Assembly (NCBI GenBank): GCA_964196195.1
Contig: CAXMSE010000052.1
Coordinates: 1-47,177, forward strand
DNA: 47,177 nt
Direction of reading: 5' to 3'
Source of the DNA: OFTM10 sp964196195
Lineage (GTDB): Bacteria > Actinomycetota > Acidimicrobiia > Acidimicrobiales > Aldehydirespiratoraceae
The translations under genes and the position numbers were made by a program. Numbering within the stretch: the first letter of the stretch is position 1; each line of letters opens with the position of its first letter. Below are positions 24,821-32,531 of this stretch, piece after piece. The notes beneath the pieces are model-generated. The model was not told the DNA's origin and ran no database searches. It saw nothing but the letters and a program-made list of their open reading frames with translations.

Positions 24821-25105
24821 ATGAAGTGGAGCGTCTCGATCAAGGCCGAAGGTGACCGTGTCCTCGAGCTCAAGGAGATCGTCGCCCTGGCCGATGCCGT
24901 GGCGACGATGGAGGGGATTGCATCGGGCATCGGCACGATGTCCTACGGCGCTCAGATCGTGGTTGAGGCGGAATCCGACGACGATGCGGTGAACCTCGCG
25001 ATCCCCGCATTCATGAATGCGGCGAGCGCGGCGGGCCTGCCGGCGTGGCCCCTGGCTGGGGCCGAAGTCATCGGCTTCGAGCACGAGTTCGACGAGGGCG
25101 AATGA
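24821..25105 (+). CDS. Small alpha/beta protein in the cox maturation operon
   Basis: 94 residues beginning 8 bases after coxE, behind a GGAGG site. Alternating strands and helices (KWSVSIKAEGDRVLELKEIV, then GAQIVVEAESDDDAVNLAIPAF, then VIGFEHEFDEGE) suggest a compact ACT- or BON-like fold, but no family was recognised. Its stop overlaps the next start (ATGA), which ties it to the GIY-YIG-like protein. Confidence 0.75.
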   Translation: MKWSVSIKAEGDRVLELKEIVALADAVATMEGIASGIGTMSYGAQIVVEAESDDDAVNLAIPAFMNAASAAGLPAWPLAGAEVIGFEHEFDEGE

Positions 25106-25536
25106 TCCGGCTCGGATCGCTCGCCGGGTATCCCTTCGAGGGCCCGCGGCTGCTGGCCGGATGGACGCCGCCGGCTGTTGCCGCGGTCTACGCCATCATG
25201 TATCGACCTGCCCCCGAGACGACGTCGCAGGAGTTCGCCGTCATCTACGTCGATCACTCCGACGACCTGTCAAGCGAGGCGTTCCCCTTCAAGCATGCCC
25301 AGGCAGGGTGTTGGACGAGCCGAGCGGGCGACCGATGGAACGTCCACATCTGCACCTATGAAGTCCCCGGAGGTCTGCGGTCACATCGAGAGCAGATCAC
25401 TCGTGAACTGATTGCGGTGTACCGCCCGGGTTGTAACCCTGAACAGTTCGACCACGCTTGGAACGAGGAGTGGATCGGCTCCTACAGGGCATCGACCACC
25501 GCCCCGCTCACAACGGGCCGCGACCCCTCGGTCTAG
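25102..25536 (+). CDS. GIY-YIG-like protein at the end of the cox maturation operon
   Basis: 144 residues. VAAVYAIMYRP and FAVIYVDHSDDLSS sit where GIY and YIG strands would be, followed by FPFKHAQAGCW, WNVHICTYEVP, a helix REQITRELIAVYRPGCNPEQF with an invariant-looking Glu, and the closing P-x-C-N typical of the fold. The catalytic signature is relaxed (VYA and YVD), so nuclease activity is doubtful. It is coupled by an ATGA overlap to the preceding small gene and is the last gene of this operon; 42 bases separate its stop from that of the convergent operon. Fold call is inference from motif spacing. Confidence 0.6.
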   Translation: MIRLGSLAGYPFEGPRLLAGWTPPAVAAVYAIMYRPAPETTSQEFAVIYVDHSDDLSSEAFPFKHAQAGCWTSRAGDRWNVHICTYEVPGGLRSHREQITRELIAVYRPGCNPEQFDHAWNEEWIGSYRASTTAPLTTGRDPSV

Positions 25537-25578
25537 AGCTGAGCGTCGCGTGCCGCGTCGATCCCCGGCCCAAATGGA

Positions 25579-27189
25579 TCAGGTGCCCCCAGCGGCAACC
25601 GGTTCGCGCTGATCGCTCAGATCGACGGGTTCTGCCGAGTTCGCGGCTGTCGCGGTGGCGAGATTGAGCATCGCTACGCCATAGATAATCACAAGGATTC
25701 CGACGATCAGTAGGAGGGGGGGGAAGAGATCGACCGGCGGAGCTGTCGTGTCGAGGGTTCGGTAGTCGTCGGCCACTGCCCGCACCGCGGGGACGACATC
25801 AAAAGCGAAGTAGTCGCGGATCTCCGGAATCGACCGTGCGTCTGTTCCGTCGAATCTCGTGAGATCTTCGGTTCCCGGGATCGCACGGAAGCCATCGGTG
25901 ACGACGATGAGGTTGGTGATGGCCTGGGCCAGGCGGGGAGTGTTCTCGGCGATGGCGCCAAGAACCGCATCGGCATCGGCGAGGTCGGAGTTGTCGGCCA
26001 CGAACGTCAGCAGACCGGGAATCTCCGCGCTCACCTGATCCAGCGGCAAGGCCAGAAGGAGATGGTAGGTGTGAGGGAAATTCGCCTCGATCGCGGCGAG
26101 CACGTCTGCCTCCGGGAGACCCGTCGCTCCGGCAACCAACTCCACCAGCGGACCGACCTCACCCGCCGCGCCGCCCTGTGCATCGGCGATCGGGTCGGCC
26201 ATGTCGGCGATGTTGTCGACGATCCCGACCCCGACCTCCATGCCAGCGACTCGCTCTTCGACGAATGCCGGACGCAGGTCGTCGATCACCTGCTGGCCGT
26301 CGTCGAGTCGGGGGAACAGTCCGAGCGCCAGGACGCCACCGGCAACGAGCACACCGACCAGGGTGACGACCGACCAACCGAGAGTGTGAACGCTCTGGCT
26401 GTATGCGTTGGTTCTCGTGATCGCCATCATCAAGAGCCCGAACACCACCACGACCACCCCAATGATGGCGAGGATTGTCGAAATCCACCCGACCTTCGGC
26501 CACGGTTCGTCGAGGTCCCGGAAGTCCGAAGCGACCGAGTCGACGGCGGTGACCACGTCTACTGCGAAGAGGTCTCTGATCTCGGGAACGGAGTCGACCG
26601 CAGTGACCCCGTCGAATCGGGTGACGCCCTCGGTTCCCTCCACGTCGCGCCAATTCTCGGTGACGACGAGGAGGTTGACGACGGCCTGGGCCAGGTTCGG
26701 AGTGTTCTCCGCGATGGCGGCGAGAACTGCGCCGGCGTCTGCGAGCTCAGAATTGTCGGCCACGAAGGTCAACAGTTCAGGAATCTCCGCGCTCACCTGA
26801 TCGAGCGGAAGCGTTAGGAGGAGATGGTAAGTGTGAGGGAAATTCGCCTCGATCGCCGCGAGCACGTCTGTCTCCGGGAGACCCGTCGCTCCGGCGACCA
26901 ATCCCACCAGCGGACCGACCTCCCCGGCCGCGCCACCTTCAGCGTCGACGATCGGATCGAGCGTGTCGGTCACGCTGCCGATCATCGTGATCGCGGGCCT
27001 GTTTCCTTCCACCCGGTCATCGGTGAACGCCGGTCGAGCCCCGTCGAGAACTCGCTGGCCGGCATCGAGGCGCGAGAACAACTCCAACCCCGAGACGATG
27101 GCCAGCACCACCAGACCGGCGACGACCACGACAAACCATGCAGCCGAATTGGCGTTGCGAGTTGAGGACGTCGACATTTGCGAGCTCAC
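25579..27189 (-). CDS. Tandem-duplicated four-TM membrane protein closing the coxMSL operon
   Basis: 536 residues built of two near-identical units offset by 254 residues. Each unit is TM, a large acidic ectodomain, TM: TM1 about 18-38, ectodomain 1 about 42-230, TM2 about 236-256, TM3 about 272-292, ectodomain 2 about 296-480, TM4 about 491-510. Conserved blocks in both ectodomains include GGAAGEVGPLV, GATGLPE, ANFPHTYHLLL, LPLDQVSAEIP, LLTFVADNS, AIAENTP and a final PEIRDLFA/PEIRDYFA. The predicted topology places both ectodomains outside. The family was not recognised. GTG 27189 overlaps the upstream stop (GTGA); ATG 27177 is the alternative. It is the last gene of the operon encoding CO dehydrogenase, CoxG and five small membrane proteins, and a shared membrane assembly is suggested (inference). 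Confidence 0.8.
   Translation of the reverse strand: MSSQMSTSSTRNANSAAWFVVVVAGLVVLAIVSGLELFSRLDAGQRVLDGARPAFTDDRVEGNRPAITMIGSVTDTLDPIVDAEGGAAGEVGPLVGLVAGATGLPETDVLAAIEANFPHTYHLLLTLPLDQVSAEIPELLTFVADNSELADAGAVLAAIAENTPNLAQAVVNLLVVTENWRDVEGTEGVTRFDGVTAVDSVPEIRDLFAVDVVTAVDSVASDFRDLDEPWPKVGWISTILAIIGVVVVVFGLLMMAITRTNAYSQSVHTLGWSVVTLVGVLVAGGVLALGLFPRLDDGQQVIDDLRPAFVEERVAGMEVGVGIVDNIADMADPIADAQGGAAGEVGPLVELVAGATGLPEADVLAAIEANFPHTYHLLLALPLDQVSAEIPGLLTFVADNSDLADADAVLGAIAENTPRLAQAITNLIVVTDGFRAIPGTEDLTRFDGTDARSIPEIRDYFAFDVVPAVRAVADDYRTLDTTAPPVDLFPPLLLIVGILVIIYGVAMLNLATATAANSAEPVDLSDQREPVAAGGT
26041..26942. repeat. Direct DNA repeat within the duplicated membrane protein gene
   Basis: Segments 26041-26180 and 26803-26942 are nearly identical, 762 bases (254 codons) apart, encoding the ANFPHTYHLLL / GATGLP / GGAAGEVGPLV region of the two ectodomains. 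Identity at third codon positions indicates recent duplication or gene conversion. Flanking parts of the units are more diverged. Confidence 0.85.
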
Positions 27190-27551
27190 ATTCCTTCAGG
27201 CGTGTAGCCCACGGCTTCGTTCAAGCGGGTCCGCCTTCGTTTCATCGCTGGCCTTGCCGGGACGGGTTCGGATTCGGGGGCGGGCTCATAGTTTGCGCCG
27301 GCCACGATCCCTTCGGCCATTCCATAGAGCAGTGGGAGGGCGCCGGCAATCACCCGGCCGGTGCCGTTGATGCGCTCGACGCCCGACTCGATCGGCTCGG
27401 CGTTGCGCTTGATGTCCCACACGACCTCACCACATCCTTCCAACTTCGTTGCGACACGGGTGAGTTGGCTCCCGACAATGAAGAGGTAGATGGCAAGCTC
27501 CGCGATGAGCAGAGCGATCGCCACGACGGTCACCACAACCAGAAGCGTCAT
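27186..27551 (-). CDS. Small single-pass membrane protein 5 of the cox tail
   Basis: 121 residues, the longest of the five. One N-terminal TM helix (LLVVVTVVAIALLIAELAIYLFIV) leads into an amphipathic region (LTRVATKLEGCGEVVWDIKRNAEPIESGVERING) and a weakly hydrophobic stretch (GRVIAGALPLLYGMAEGIVAGA), then a Pro/Glu and basic tail (ARPAMKRRRTRL). The ATG overlaps the stop of the gene before it (ATGA) and its stop overlaps the next start (GTGA). Same general plan as the four preceding small proteins. Not recognised. Confidence 0.75.
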   Translation of the reverse strand: MTLLVVVTVVAIALLIAELAIYLFIVGSQLTRVATKLEGCGEVVWDIKRNAEPIESGVERINGTGRVIAGALPLLYGMAEGIVAGANYEPAPESEPVPARPAMKRRRTRLNEAVGYTPEGM

Positions 27552-27838
27552 GATCGCACCTTGTCGAGGACCCGGCCGAGGAACAGGTGGTGCTCGAGAC
27601 CTTCGGCCAGCACCGCATCCACCCGGTCGGCGGTCTTTGCGATCAGGGCCGTATCAGCGGTGTTCGCTTCTGCCTGATCGAGTGTCGCACCGATGAGATC
27701 GACACGTTTCTCGATGGTGCTCACCAGCGATACGAGGAGGGTCAGGAACGCCGCGACTGCGAGGAGCACTATCAGCGCGAGGCCGAGGGTTACCCACCAG
27801 AGGCTCTCCTGGGTAGATGTCAACGCGAGTACATGCAT
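27548..27838 (-). CDS. Small single-pass membrane protein 4 of the cox tail
   Basis: 96 residues. A short N-terminus precedes one long TM helix (WVTLGLALIVLLAVAAFLTLLVSLV), followed by a regular amphipathic helix (IEKRVDLIGATLDQAEANTADTALIAKTADRVDAVLAEGLEHH) that could form a coiled coil. It starts 2 bases after the previous stop. The closing LEHHLFLGRVLDKVR adds possible soft-metal or partner-binding His residues. No family recognised. Confidence 0.75.
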   Translation of the reverse strand: MHVLALTSTQESLWWVTLGLALIVLLAVAAFLTLLVSLVSTIEKRVDLIGATLDQAEANTADTALIAKTADRVDAVLAEGLEHHLFLGRVLDKVRS

Positions 27839-27840
27839 GA

Positions 27841-28104
27841 TCAGCCTCCCAGCCGGCTTCGGCCGCGGGCCAATCCCGCGACGATGGCCTCGGCTGCTTC
27901 ACTCGTGGCTTCGAGTTGGCCAAGTGCCGAGGTGTGCTCGACCGACCTCAAGAGAGAATCGTTGATGTCGGCTGCCTGTGCCCCGATCCGGGCCGCCAAA
28001 CGGAGGATCGGCACGACGAGAGCGACCACCGCGAAGACCACCGCGAGACCGACCGACCAGCCGATCGTCCATCCGGCCGTCGATCCGAGAACCAGTGCTG
28101 TCAT
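27841..28104 (-). CDS. Small single-pass membrane protein 3 of the cox tail
   Basis: 87 residues from ATG 28104; the frame extends upstream to 28164, but those codons overlap the end of the previous gene. TM helix GWSVGLAVVFAVVALVVPIL is followed by RLAARIGAQAADINDSLLRSVEHTSALGQLEATSEAAEAIVAGLARG, an amphipathic segment with the same I/L/A spacing as its neighbours. No family recognised. Confidence 0.72.
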   Translation of the reverse strand: MTALVLGSTAGWTIGWSVGLAVVFAVVALVVPILRLAARIGAQAADINDSLLRSVEHTSALGQLEATSEAAEAIVAGLARGRSRLGG

Positions 28105-28120
28105 TTTCCCATCCCCCAGT

Positions 28121-28348
28121 TCAGACCGTGTCACAGAACTCGCGCACCGGGCGCAGGCTCTCATTCACCGACGGCAACACCGTCGGAACGGTGCTCGTCT
28201 TCTCCGCGACGACCTCGACCCCGGCGAGGAGGTCCTGCAGGGTGCGCTTGACCGCAACGAGATGCAGAATGACCCGGAATAGGCCCAGCGCTGCGGCCGC
28301 GATGATCAGCCCTGCGATTACCACAGTGAACCACGCAACAGTTTCCAC
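28121..28348 (-). CDS. Small single-pass membrane protein 2 of the cox tail
   Basis: 75 residues from GTG 28348, which has a strong AGGAGGAGG ribosome site 6 bases upstream. TM helix AWFTVVIAGLIIAAAALGLFRVILHLV is followed by KRTLQDLLAGVEVVAEKTSTVPTVLPSVNESLRPVREF. The pattern DLLAGV...T..P.L matches the DILAGG...T.PELL block of small protein 1, suggesting common ancestry. Confidence 0.72.
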   Translation of the reverse strand: METVAWFTVVIAGLIIAAAALGLFRVILHLVAVKRTLQDLLAGVEVVAEKTSTVPTVLPSVNESLRPVREFCDTV

Positions 28349-28362
28349 GAGAATCCTCCTCC

Positions 28363-28611
28363 TCAGTCCAACAGTTTCCCGACCGAGCCGGCATACCTGA
28401 CGGCGCCGTCGGCCACCTCGGCGATGGTCTGATCGGTCTTGGCCAAAAGCTCCGGCGCGGTGTCGACCTCACCGATGAGCGCAACACCCCCGGCGAGAAT
28501 GTCGTCGGCGGCGGCACGAATTCTCTCCAGCGCAGCCAGAACGCGATTGAGAAGCGCGATGAGCACCGGAATCACCACCACGACAAGGACCACGTTGCCA
28601 AGCGTCCACAT
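28363..28611 (-). CDS. Small single-pass membrane protein 1 of the cox tail
   Basis: 82 residues, 13 bases after coxG. TM helix GNVVLVVVVIPVLIALLNRVL is followed by ALERIRAAADDILAGGVALIGEVDTAPELLAKTDQTIAEVADGAV, an amphipathic helix of coiled-coil type. It is the first of five such genes between coxG and the duplicated four-TM protein. Confidence 0.75.
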   Translation of the reverse strand: MWTLGNVVLVVVVIPVLIALLNRVLAALERIRAAADDILAGGVALIGEVDTAPELLAKTDQTIAEVADGAVRYAGSVGKLLD

Positions 28612-28624
28612 GTAAGCCTCCTAG

Positions 28625-29209
28625 TCAGCTGGTCGGGGGTCGATAGGGAAGGAAGAAACGGCGAAAGACGCGCGCCAGCGCCATGCGGAGCGCCCTCAGC
28701 CCGATCACGAAGCCGCTCGCCGGCTTGACCGATGCCACCTGGTCGGGATCGAGTCCCTGTCCGATCGCCGCCAGGCGATTTTGCATGTTGGTGGCGAAGT
28801 CGTCGAGTAGGACCGAGGTGACGTCGGCGATCATGCCGCGCCCGTATTGGGCCGCGGCGCCCGAGAGTTGCAGATCCAGGGCGACGTCGACCTTCGTGCC
28901 TTGAGGAGTGGGGGTGAGGCTGGCGTTGAGTTGCAGCGCCGCCTGCCCCCGGCCTTTCTTGTCGGCGCCGGCGGCGTCGACAACGATGGTCTTGTCGGCA
29001 TCGCGTCGTTCGAGGATCTCCGCGGTCCCGTCGAACTCGAGCTTGACCGGGCCCAAGCTGATCAGGACAGTGCCCTCGTAGCGGTCCTCTCCGACCTCGT
29101 CATCGAGTTCTGCTCCCGGCAGACAGGCCGCGACCTGTGGAATGTCGGCGAAGAAGTCCCACACCGTTTCGAGCGATTCGGTGACTTCGAACTCGTTCTT
29201 GATCATCAT
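28625..29209 (-). CDS. coxG: CoxG, membrane-recruiting SRPBCC protein
   Basis: 194 residues. The START/SRPBCC fold covers about residues 1-150 (MIKNEFEVTESLETVWDFFADIPQVAACLPGAEL, then VKLEFDGTAEI and LQLNASLTPTPQGTKVDVALDLQLSG), with the alpha-helix YGRGMIADVTSVLLDDFATNM. The last about 30 residues (ASGFVIGLRALRMALARVF...) form a hydrophobic, Arg-containing anchor. CoxG recruits CO dehydrogenase to the membrane and has been proposed to extract menaquinone for it. The start overlaps the coxI stop (ATGA). The next five genes downstream encode small membrane proteins. Confidence 0.92.
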   Translation of the reverse strand: MMIKNEFEVTESLETVWDFFADIPQVAACLPGAELDDEVGEDRYEGTVLISLGPVKLEFDGTAEILERRDADKTIVVDAAGADKKGRGQAALQLNASLTPTPQGTKVDVALDLQLSGAAAQYGRGMIADVTSVLLDDFATNMQNRLAAIGQGLDPDQVASVKPASGFVIGLRALRMALARVFRRFFLPYRPPTS

Positions 29210-30153
29210 GTCGCGTCACCTGCCAGGCGTGATCCGGCCTGTCGTTCGAACTGGTCTCGGCATCCGACACAACAGAAGTAGTGGGTGTCGTCGCCCACGA
29301 CGAGGGGGTGGCTCACAGCATCCGCAGTCACGGTCATGCCACAAATGGGATCGATCGCGTCGAGGGCGGGCGCGGCGACCGCTGTGGGTGCACTGCGAAG
29401 CTCACCCGCGGCCCGGAGAGCCACCAGTTCGGCGAGCACCGCGACGGAGACCTCGCGGTGCGTCGTAGGCCCGAGGTCCAACCCCACGGGCACTCGTATC
29501 GATTCGAGCGCCTCCGGCGCGAAGCCGCGATCGCCGAGATAGCCGCGTAGTGCGTCACCTCGCCGAGCCGAGCCGACGACGCCGAGATACTTAGGGGCTG
29601 CGCCGAGCGCCGTCTCGAGAACTCCCTCGTCGCTATGGCCTTGGGTGGCAACGACGACGATTGAGTGTGGACCGACGGCGGCCGCGGTGAAGTCGGAGCC
29701 GTCGATCAACTCGGCGTTCCAATCCAGATCGCTGGCGAGTTGACAGAGGGTGTGTGCCATGGGTGATCGTCCGACCACTACGAGATGCGGAGCGGGGATG
29801 ACCGGTTCGATGAATATCTGCAATGCACCCTCGCTTTGACAGGAGATGGCGATCGCGGTCATGCCCTGGGGTACGTCGCCGAACCGATCCGACGTTCCGA
29901 GGGCGAGGAGGCGTGATTCGCCCTCGGCGAGTGCCTTGTGGGCTTCGCGGATGAGGACCGGCTCGGCACACGCACCGCCGATCCATCCAATGACCCGACC
30001 GTCAGCGGTGACGATTGCACGCGAGCCGTGATGACCCGACGACGGTCCTTCTCGCCAGACCACGGTGGCCAGCACGAACTCCTCACCGCGGCGCGCCAAT
30101 TCCGTGGCGTGTTGGAGCACACCCCACCCGTCGAGGGTCGACTCGTCGGTCAC
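29206..30153 (-). CDS. coxI: CoxI-like XdhC maturation protein fused to a YHS domain
   Basis: 315 residues from GTG 30153, overlapping the coxL stop (GTGA). The N-terminal XdhC_CoxI domain (FVLATVVWREGPSSGHHGS, then GWIGGACAEPVL) is followed by a Rossmann XdhC domain (LVVVGRSPMAHTL, KYLGVVGSARRG, VPVGLDLGPTTHREVSVAVLAEL). Residues 267-315 add a YHS metal-binding domain: DPICGM, then HYFCCVGCRDQFE with Cys271, Cys294, Cys295 and Cys298. YHS domains bind transition metals, including copper, so the fusion could bring copper to the Mo cofactor carrier. Codons upstream of 30153 in this frame run antisense-free inside coxL and are not part of the gene. Confidence 0.88.
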   Translation of the reverse strand: MTDESTLDGWGVLQHATELARRGEEFVLATVVWREGPSSGHHGSRAIVTADGRVIGWIGGACAEPVLIREAHKALAEGESRLLALGTSDRFGDVPQGMTAIAISCQSEGALQIFIEPVIPAPHLVVVGRSPMAHTLCQLASDLDWNAELIDGSDFTAAAVGPHSIVVVATQGHSDEGVLETALGAAPKYLGVVGSARRGDALRGYLGDRGFAPEALESIRVPVGLDLGPTTHREVSVAVLAELVALRAAGELRSAPTAVAAPALDAIDPICGMTVTADAVSHPLVVGDDTHYFCCVGCRDQFERQAGSRLAGDAT

Positions 30154-32531
30154 GGATCGGTCCTGATCGGGGGTGCGCCGGATACGTCGTGGCCTTCGGT
30201 CAAGGCCTCGTAGACCCTGTCGGGTAGCAGAGGCATGTCGATGTTGCGGACGCCGGTGCCCTTCAATGCGTCCATCACGGCATTGACGAACGCGGCGGGG
30301 CCGCCGACAGTCGCGCACTCGCCGATGCCCTTGGCGCCGATCGGGTGGTGCGGGCACGGGGTCACGACCTCGTGCAGTTCGAACCCGGGGGTCTCCCATG
30401 CGGTCGGGAGGAGGTAATCCATGTAGTTCGACCCGACGCAATTGCCTTCGCTGTCGAACGTGATGAATTGCATGCTCGCCATCGCATACGCCTCGGTGAG
30501 CCCGCCCATGATCTGTCCCTCGACGATCATCGGGTTGATGCGCACGCCGCAGTCGTCGACCGCGACCACGTTGAGAACGTCCCATACGCCGGTGAGCGGA
30601 TCGATCTCGACCGTGGTGATGTAGCACGCGAAGGGCCAGGTCAGGTTGGGCGGGTCGTAGTACGCGTTGTTCTCGAGACCCGGTTCCATCCCGTCGGGCA
30701 TGTTGGTGTAGGCCGCGTTGGCACACTCCTGGATCGTGACGCCGACGTCGGGCGAGCTGCGCACGTAGAAACGGCCCAGTTCCCATTCGACGTCTTCCTC
30801 GGAAACCTCGAGGAGGTGGGCGGCGATCTTCCTCGCCTTGGCGCGGATCTTGCGGGCCACCATCGAGACGGCCGCTCCGGCTACCGGGGTGCTACGGGAC
30901 GCGTAGGTGCCCATGCCGAAGGGTGCAGTGTCGGTGTCGCCTTCCTCGACGACAATGTCTTCGGCCGGAATTCCCAATTCGTGGGCGACGATCTGCGCCC
31001 ACGTCGTCTCGTGGCCCTGGCCCTGACTCTTCGCCCCGGTGCGCAAGATCGCCTTGCCGGTCATGTGGACGCGCAATTCGGCCGAGTCGAACATCTTGAT
31101 GCCGAGGATGTCGTACTCGCGGCTGTTGCCGGCGCCCAACGGTTCGGTCATCGTCGAGATACCGATTCCGAGCAGTCGGCCGTTCTTCTTCGCCTCTTCC
31201 TTCTCTTTCAGGAACTTCTCGTATCCGATGGCCTCGAGGCCAATGTCGAGACACTTGCCGTACTGGCCGGAGTCGGTGAGGAACCCGTAGGCGGTCCGGT
31301 GCGGGAAGTCGTCGTCGCGGACAAAGTTGGCCCGACGGAATTCGGCCTGGTCCATGCCGAGATCCTCGGCGGCCCCCTGCACCATCCGTTCCTGGAAGAA
31401 CATGGCTTCGGTGACGCGGAACGAACACCGATAGGCGACGCCGCCGGGTGCCTTGTTGGTGTAGAAGCCGCGGGAGGTGAGATGGGCTGTCGGAATGTCG
31501 TAGCAGGCGAACGCCGAGTGCATCAGGCCGATCTTGAACTTGCTGGGCTGGGCATCGGAGAAGAAGGCACCATGATCGGAATCGGTGTGCATGCGTACGC
31601 CGAGGATCTTGCCGTCCTTTCGCAGCGCCATCTGGCCCCGTAGGTAGACGTCTCGGCCGAACCCGGTGGAGATCAGATTGCCGGTCTTATCCTCGATCCA
31701 TTTCACCGGACGTTCCAGAAGAATCGATGCCAGGATCGACGCGACGTAGCCGGGGTAGACCGGAACCTTGTTGCCGAACCCACCGCCGAGATCAGGTGAC
31801 ACGATCCGGATCATGTGTTCGGGTAGTTCCGCGACGAGCGCGACTGCAGCCCGAATGATGTGCGGGGCCTGGGTTGTCATGTAGACGGTCAGCTTCGAGG
31901 TGGCCCGGTCGAAGTCGGCGATCGAACCGCAGGTCTCGATCGGTGACGGGTGCGACCTCGGGTAGTGGAGTTCCATCTCCGAGACCAGGTCGGCGTCGGC
32001 GAAGGCGCGGTCGGTGCCGTCCTTGTCGCCCACCTCCCAGTCGAATATGACATTGTCGAGCTGGTTCACCTTGTCGTCGCGAATGATGGGCGCACCCTCC
32101 GCCACCGCCTGCTCGGGGTTGACGATCGGCGGCAGGGGTTCGTAGTCGACGATGATCGCCTCGCACCCGTCCTTCGCGATGTAAGGATCGTCGGCAATCA
32201 CGCAAGCGACTTCCTGGCCCTGGAATCGCACCTTGTCGGTGGCGAGAACTGCCTGGGTGTCGTAGGACAACGTCGGCATCCACGCAAGGTTGCGGCTGGC
32301 CATCATCTCACCGGTGAGTACCAGCCGGACGCCGGGAATGGCCCAGGCACCGCTTACGTCGATCGACTTGATGCGACCGTGGGCGAGGGGGCTGCGCACG
32401 ATCTCCATGTGCAGCATCCCGGGGAGCGTGATGTCGTCGACATAGTTTCCCGCGCCGCGGATGAACCGATTGTCCTCCACGCGGCGGCGGCTGGCGCCGA
32501 GACCACCGATTTTGATCTCGTCGACACTCAT
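30150..32531 (-). CDS. coxL: Form I CO dehydrogenase large subunit CoxL
   Basis: 793 residues; oxidises CO to CO2 at a [CuSMoO2] site with the MCD cofactor. The form I active-site loop AYRCSFR is at residues 366-372 (Cys369 binds Cu). The other Mo-site elements are GGGFGNK (249-255), SQGQGHETTWAQ and the C-terminal catalytic Glu in KGIGECATVGG. This loop separates true aerobic CO dehydrogenase from form II (AYRGAGR) and from xanthine dehydrogenase. Overlaps coxS by ATGA at its start. The length is slightly short of the about 800-810 common in the family, without loss of motifs. Confidence 0.97.
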   Translation of the reverse strand: MSVDEIKIGGLGASRRRVEDNRFIRGAGNYVDDITLPGMLHMEIVRSPLAHGRIKSIDVSGAWAIPGVRLVLTGEMMASRNLAWMPTLSYDTQAVLATDKVRFQGQEVACVIADDPYIAKDGCEAIIVDYEPLPPIVNPEQAVAEGAPIIRDDKVNQLDNVIFDWEVGDKDGTDRAFADADLVSEMELHYPRSHPSPIETCGSIADFDRATSKLTVYMTTQAPHIIRAAVALVAELPEHMIRIVSPDLGGGFGNKVPVYPGYVASILASILLERPVKWIEDKTGNLISTGFGRDVYLRGQMALRKDGKILGVRMHTDSDHGAFFSDAQPSKFKIGLMHSAFACYDIPTAHLTSRGFYTNKAPGGVAYRCSFRVTEAMFFQERMVQGAAEDLGMDQAEFRRANFVRDDDFPHRTAYGFLTDSGQYGKCLDIGLEAIGYEKFLKEKEEAKKNGRLLGIGISTMTEPLGAGNSREYDILGIKMFDSAELRVHMTGKAILRTGAKSQGQGHETTWAQIVAHELGIPAEDIVVEEGDTDTAPFGMGTYASRSTPVAGAAVSMVARKIRAKARKIAAHLLEVSEEDVEWELGRFYVRSSPDVGVTIQECANAAYTNMPDGMEPGLENNAYYDPPNLTWPFACYITTVEIDPLTGVWDVLNVVAVDDCGVRINPMIVEGQIMGGLTEAYAMASMQFITFDSEGNCVGSNYMDYLLPTAWETPGFELHEVVTPCPHHPIGAKGIGECATVGGPAAFVNAVMDALKGTGVRNIDMPLLPDRVYEALTEGHDVSGAPPIRTDP

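Noticed and set aside
30154..30786. N-terminal extension of coxI by about 210 codons
   Set aside because: It lies entirely in another frame of coxL; the GTG at 30153 overlapping the coxL stop is the natural start and gives the expected XdhC N-terminus.
30150..32531. Form II CO dehydrogenase-like or xanthine dehydrogenase large subunit
   Set aside because: The active-site loop is AYRCSFR with the copper-binding Cys, which defines form I.
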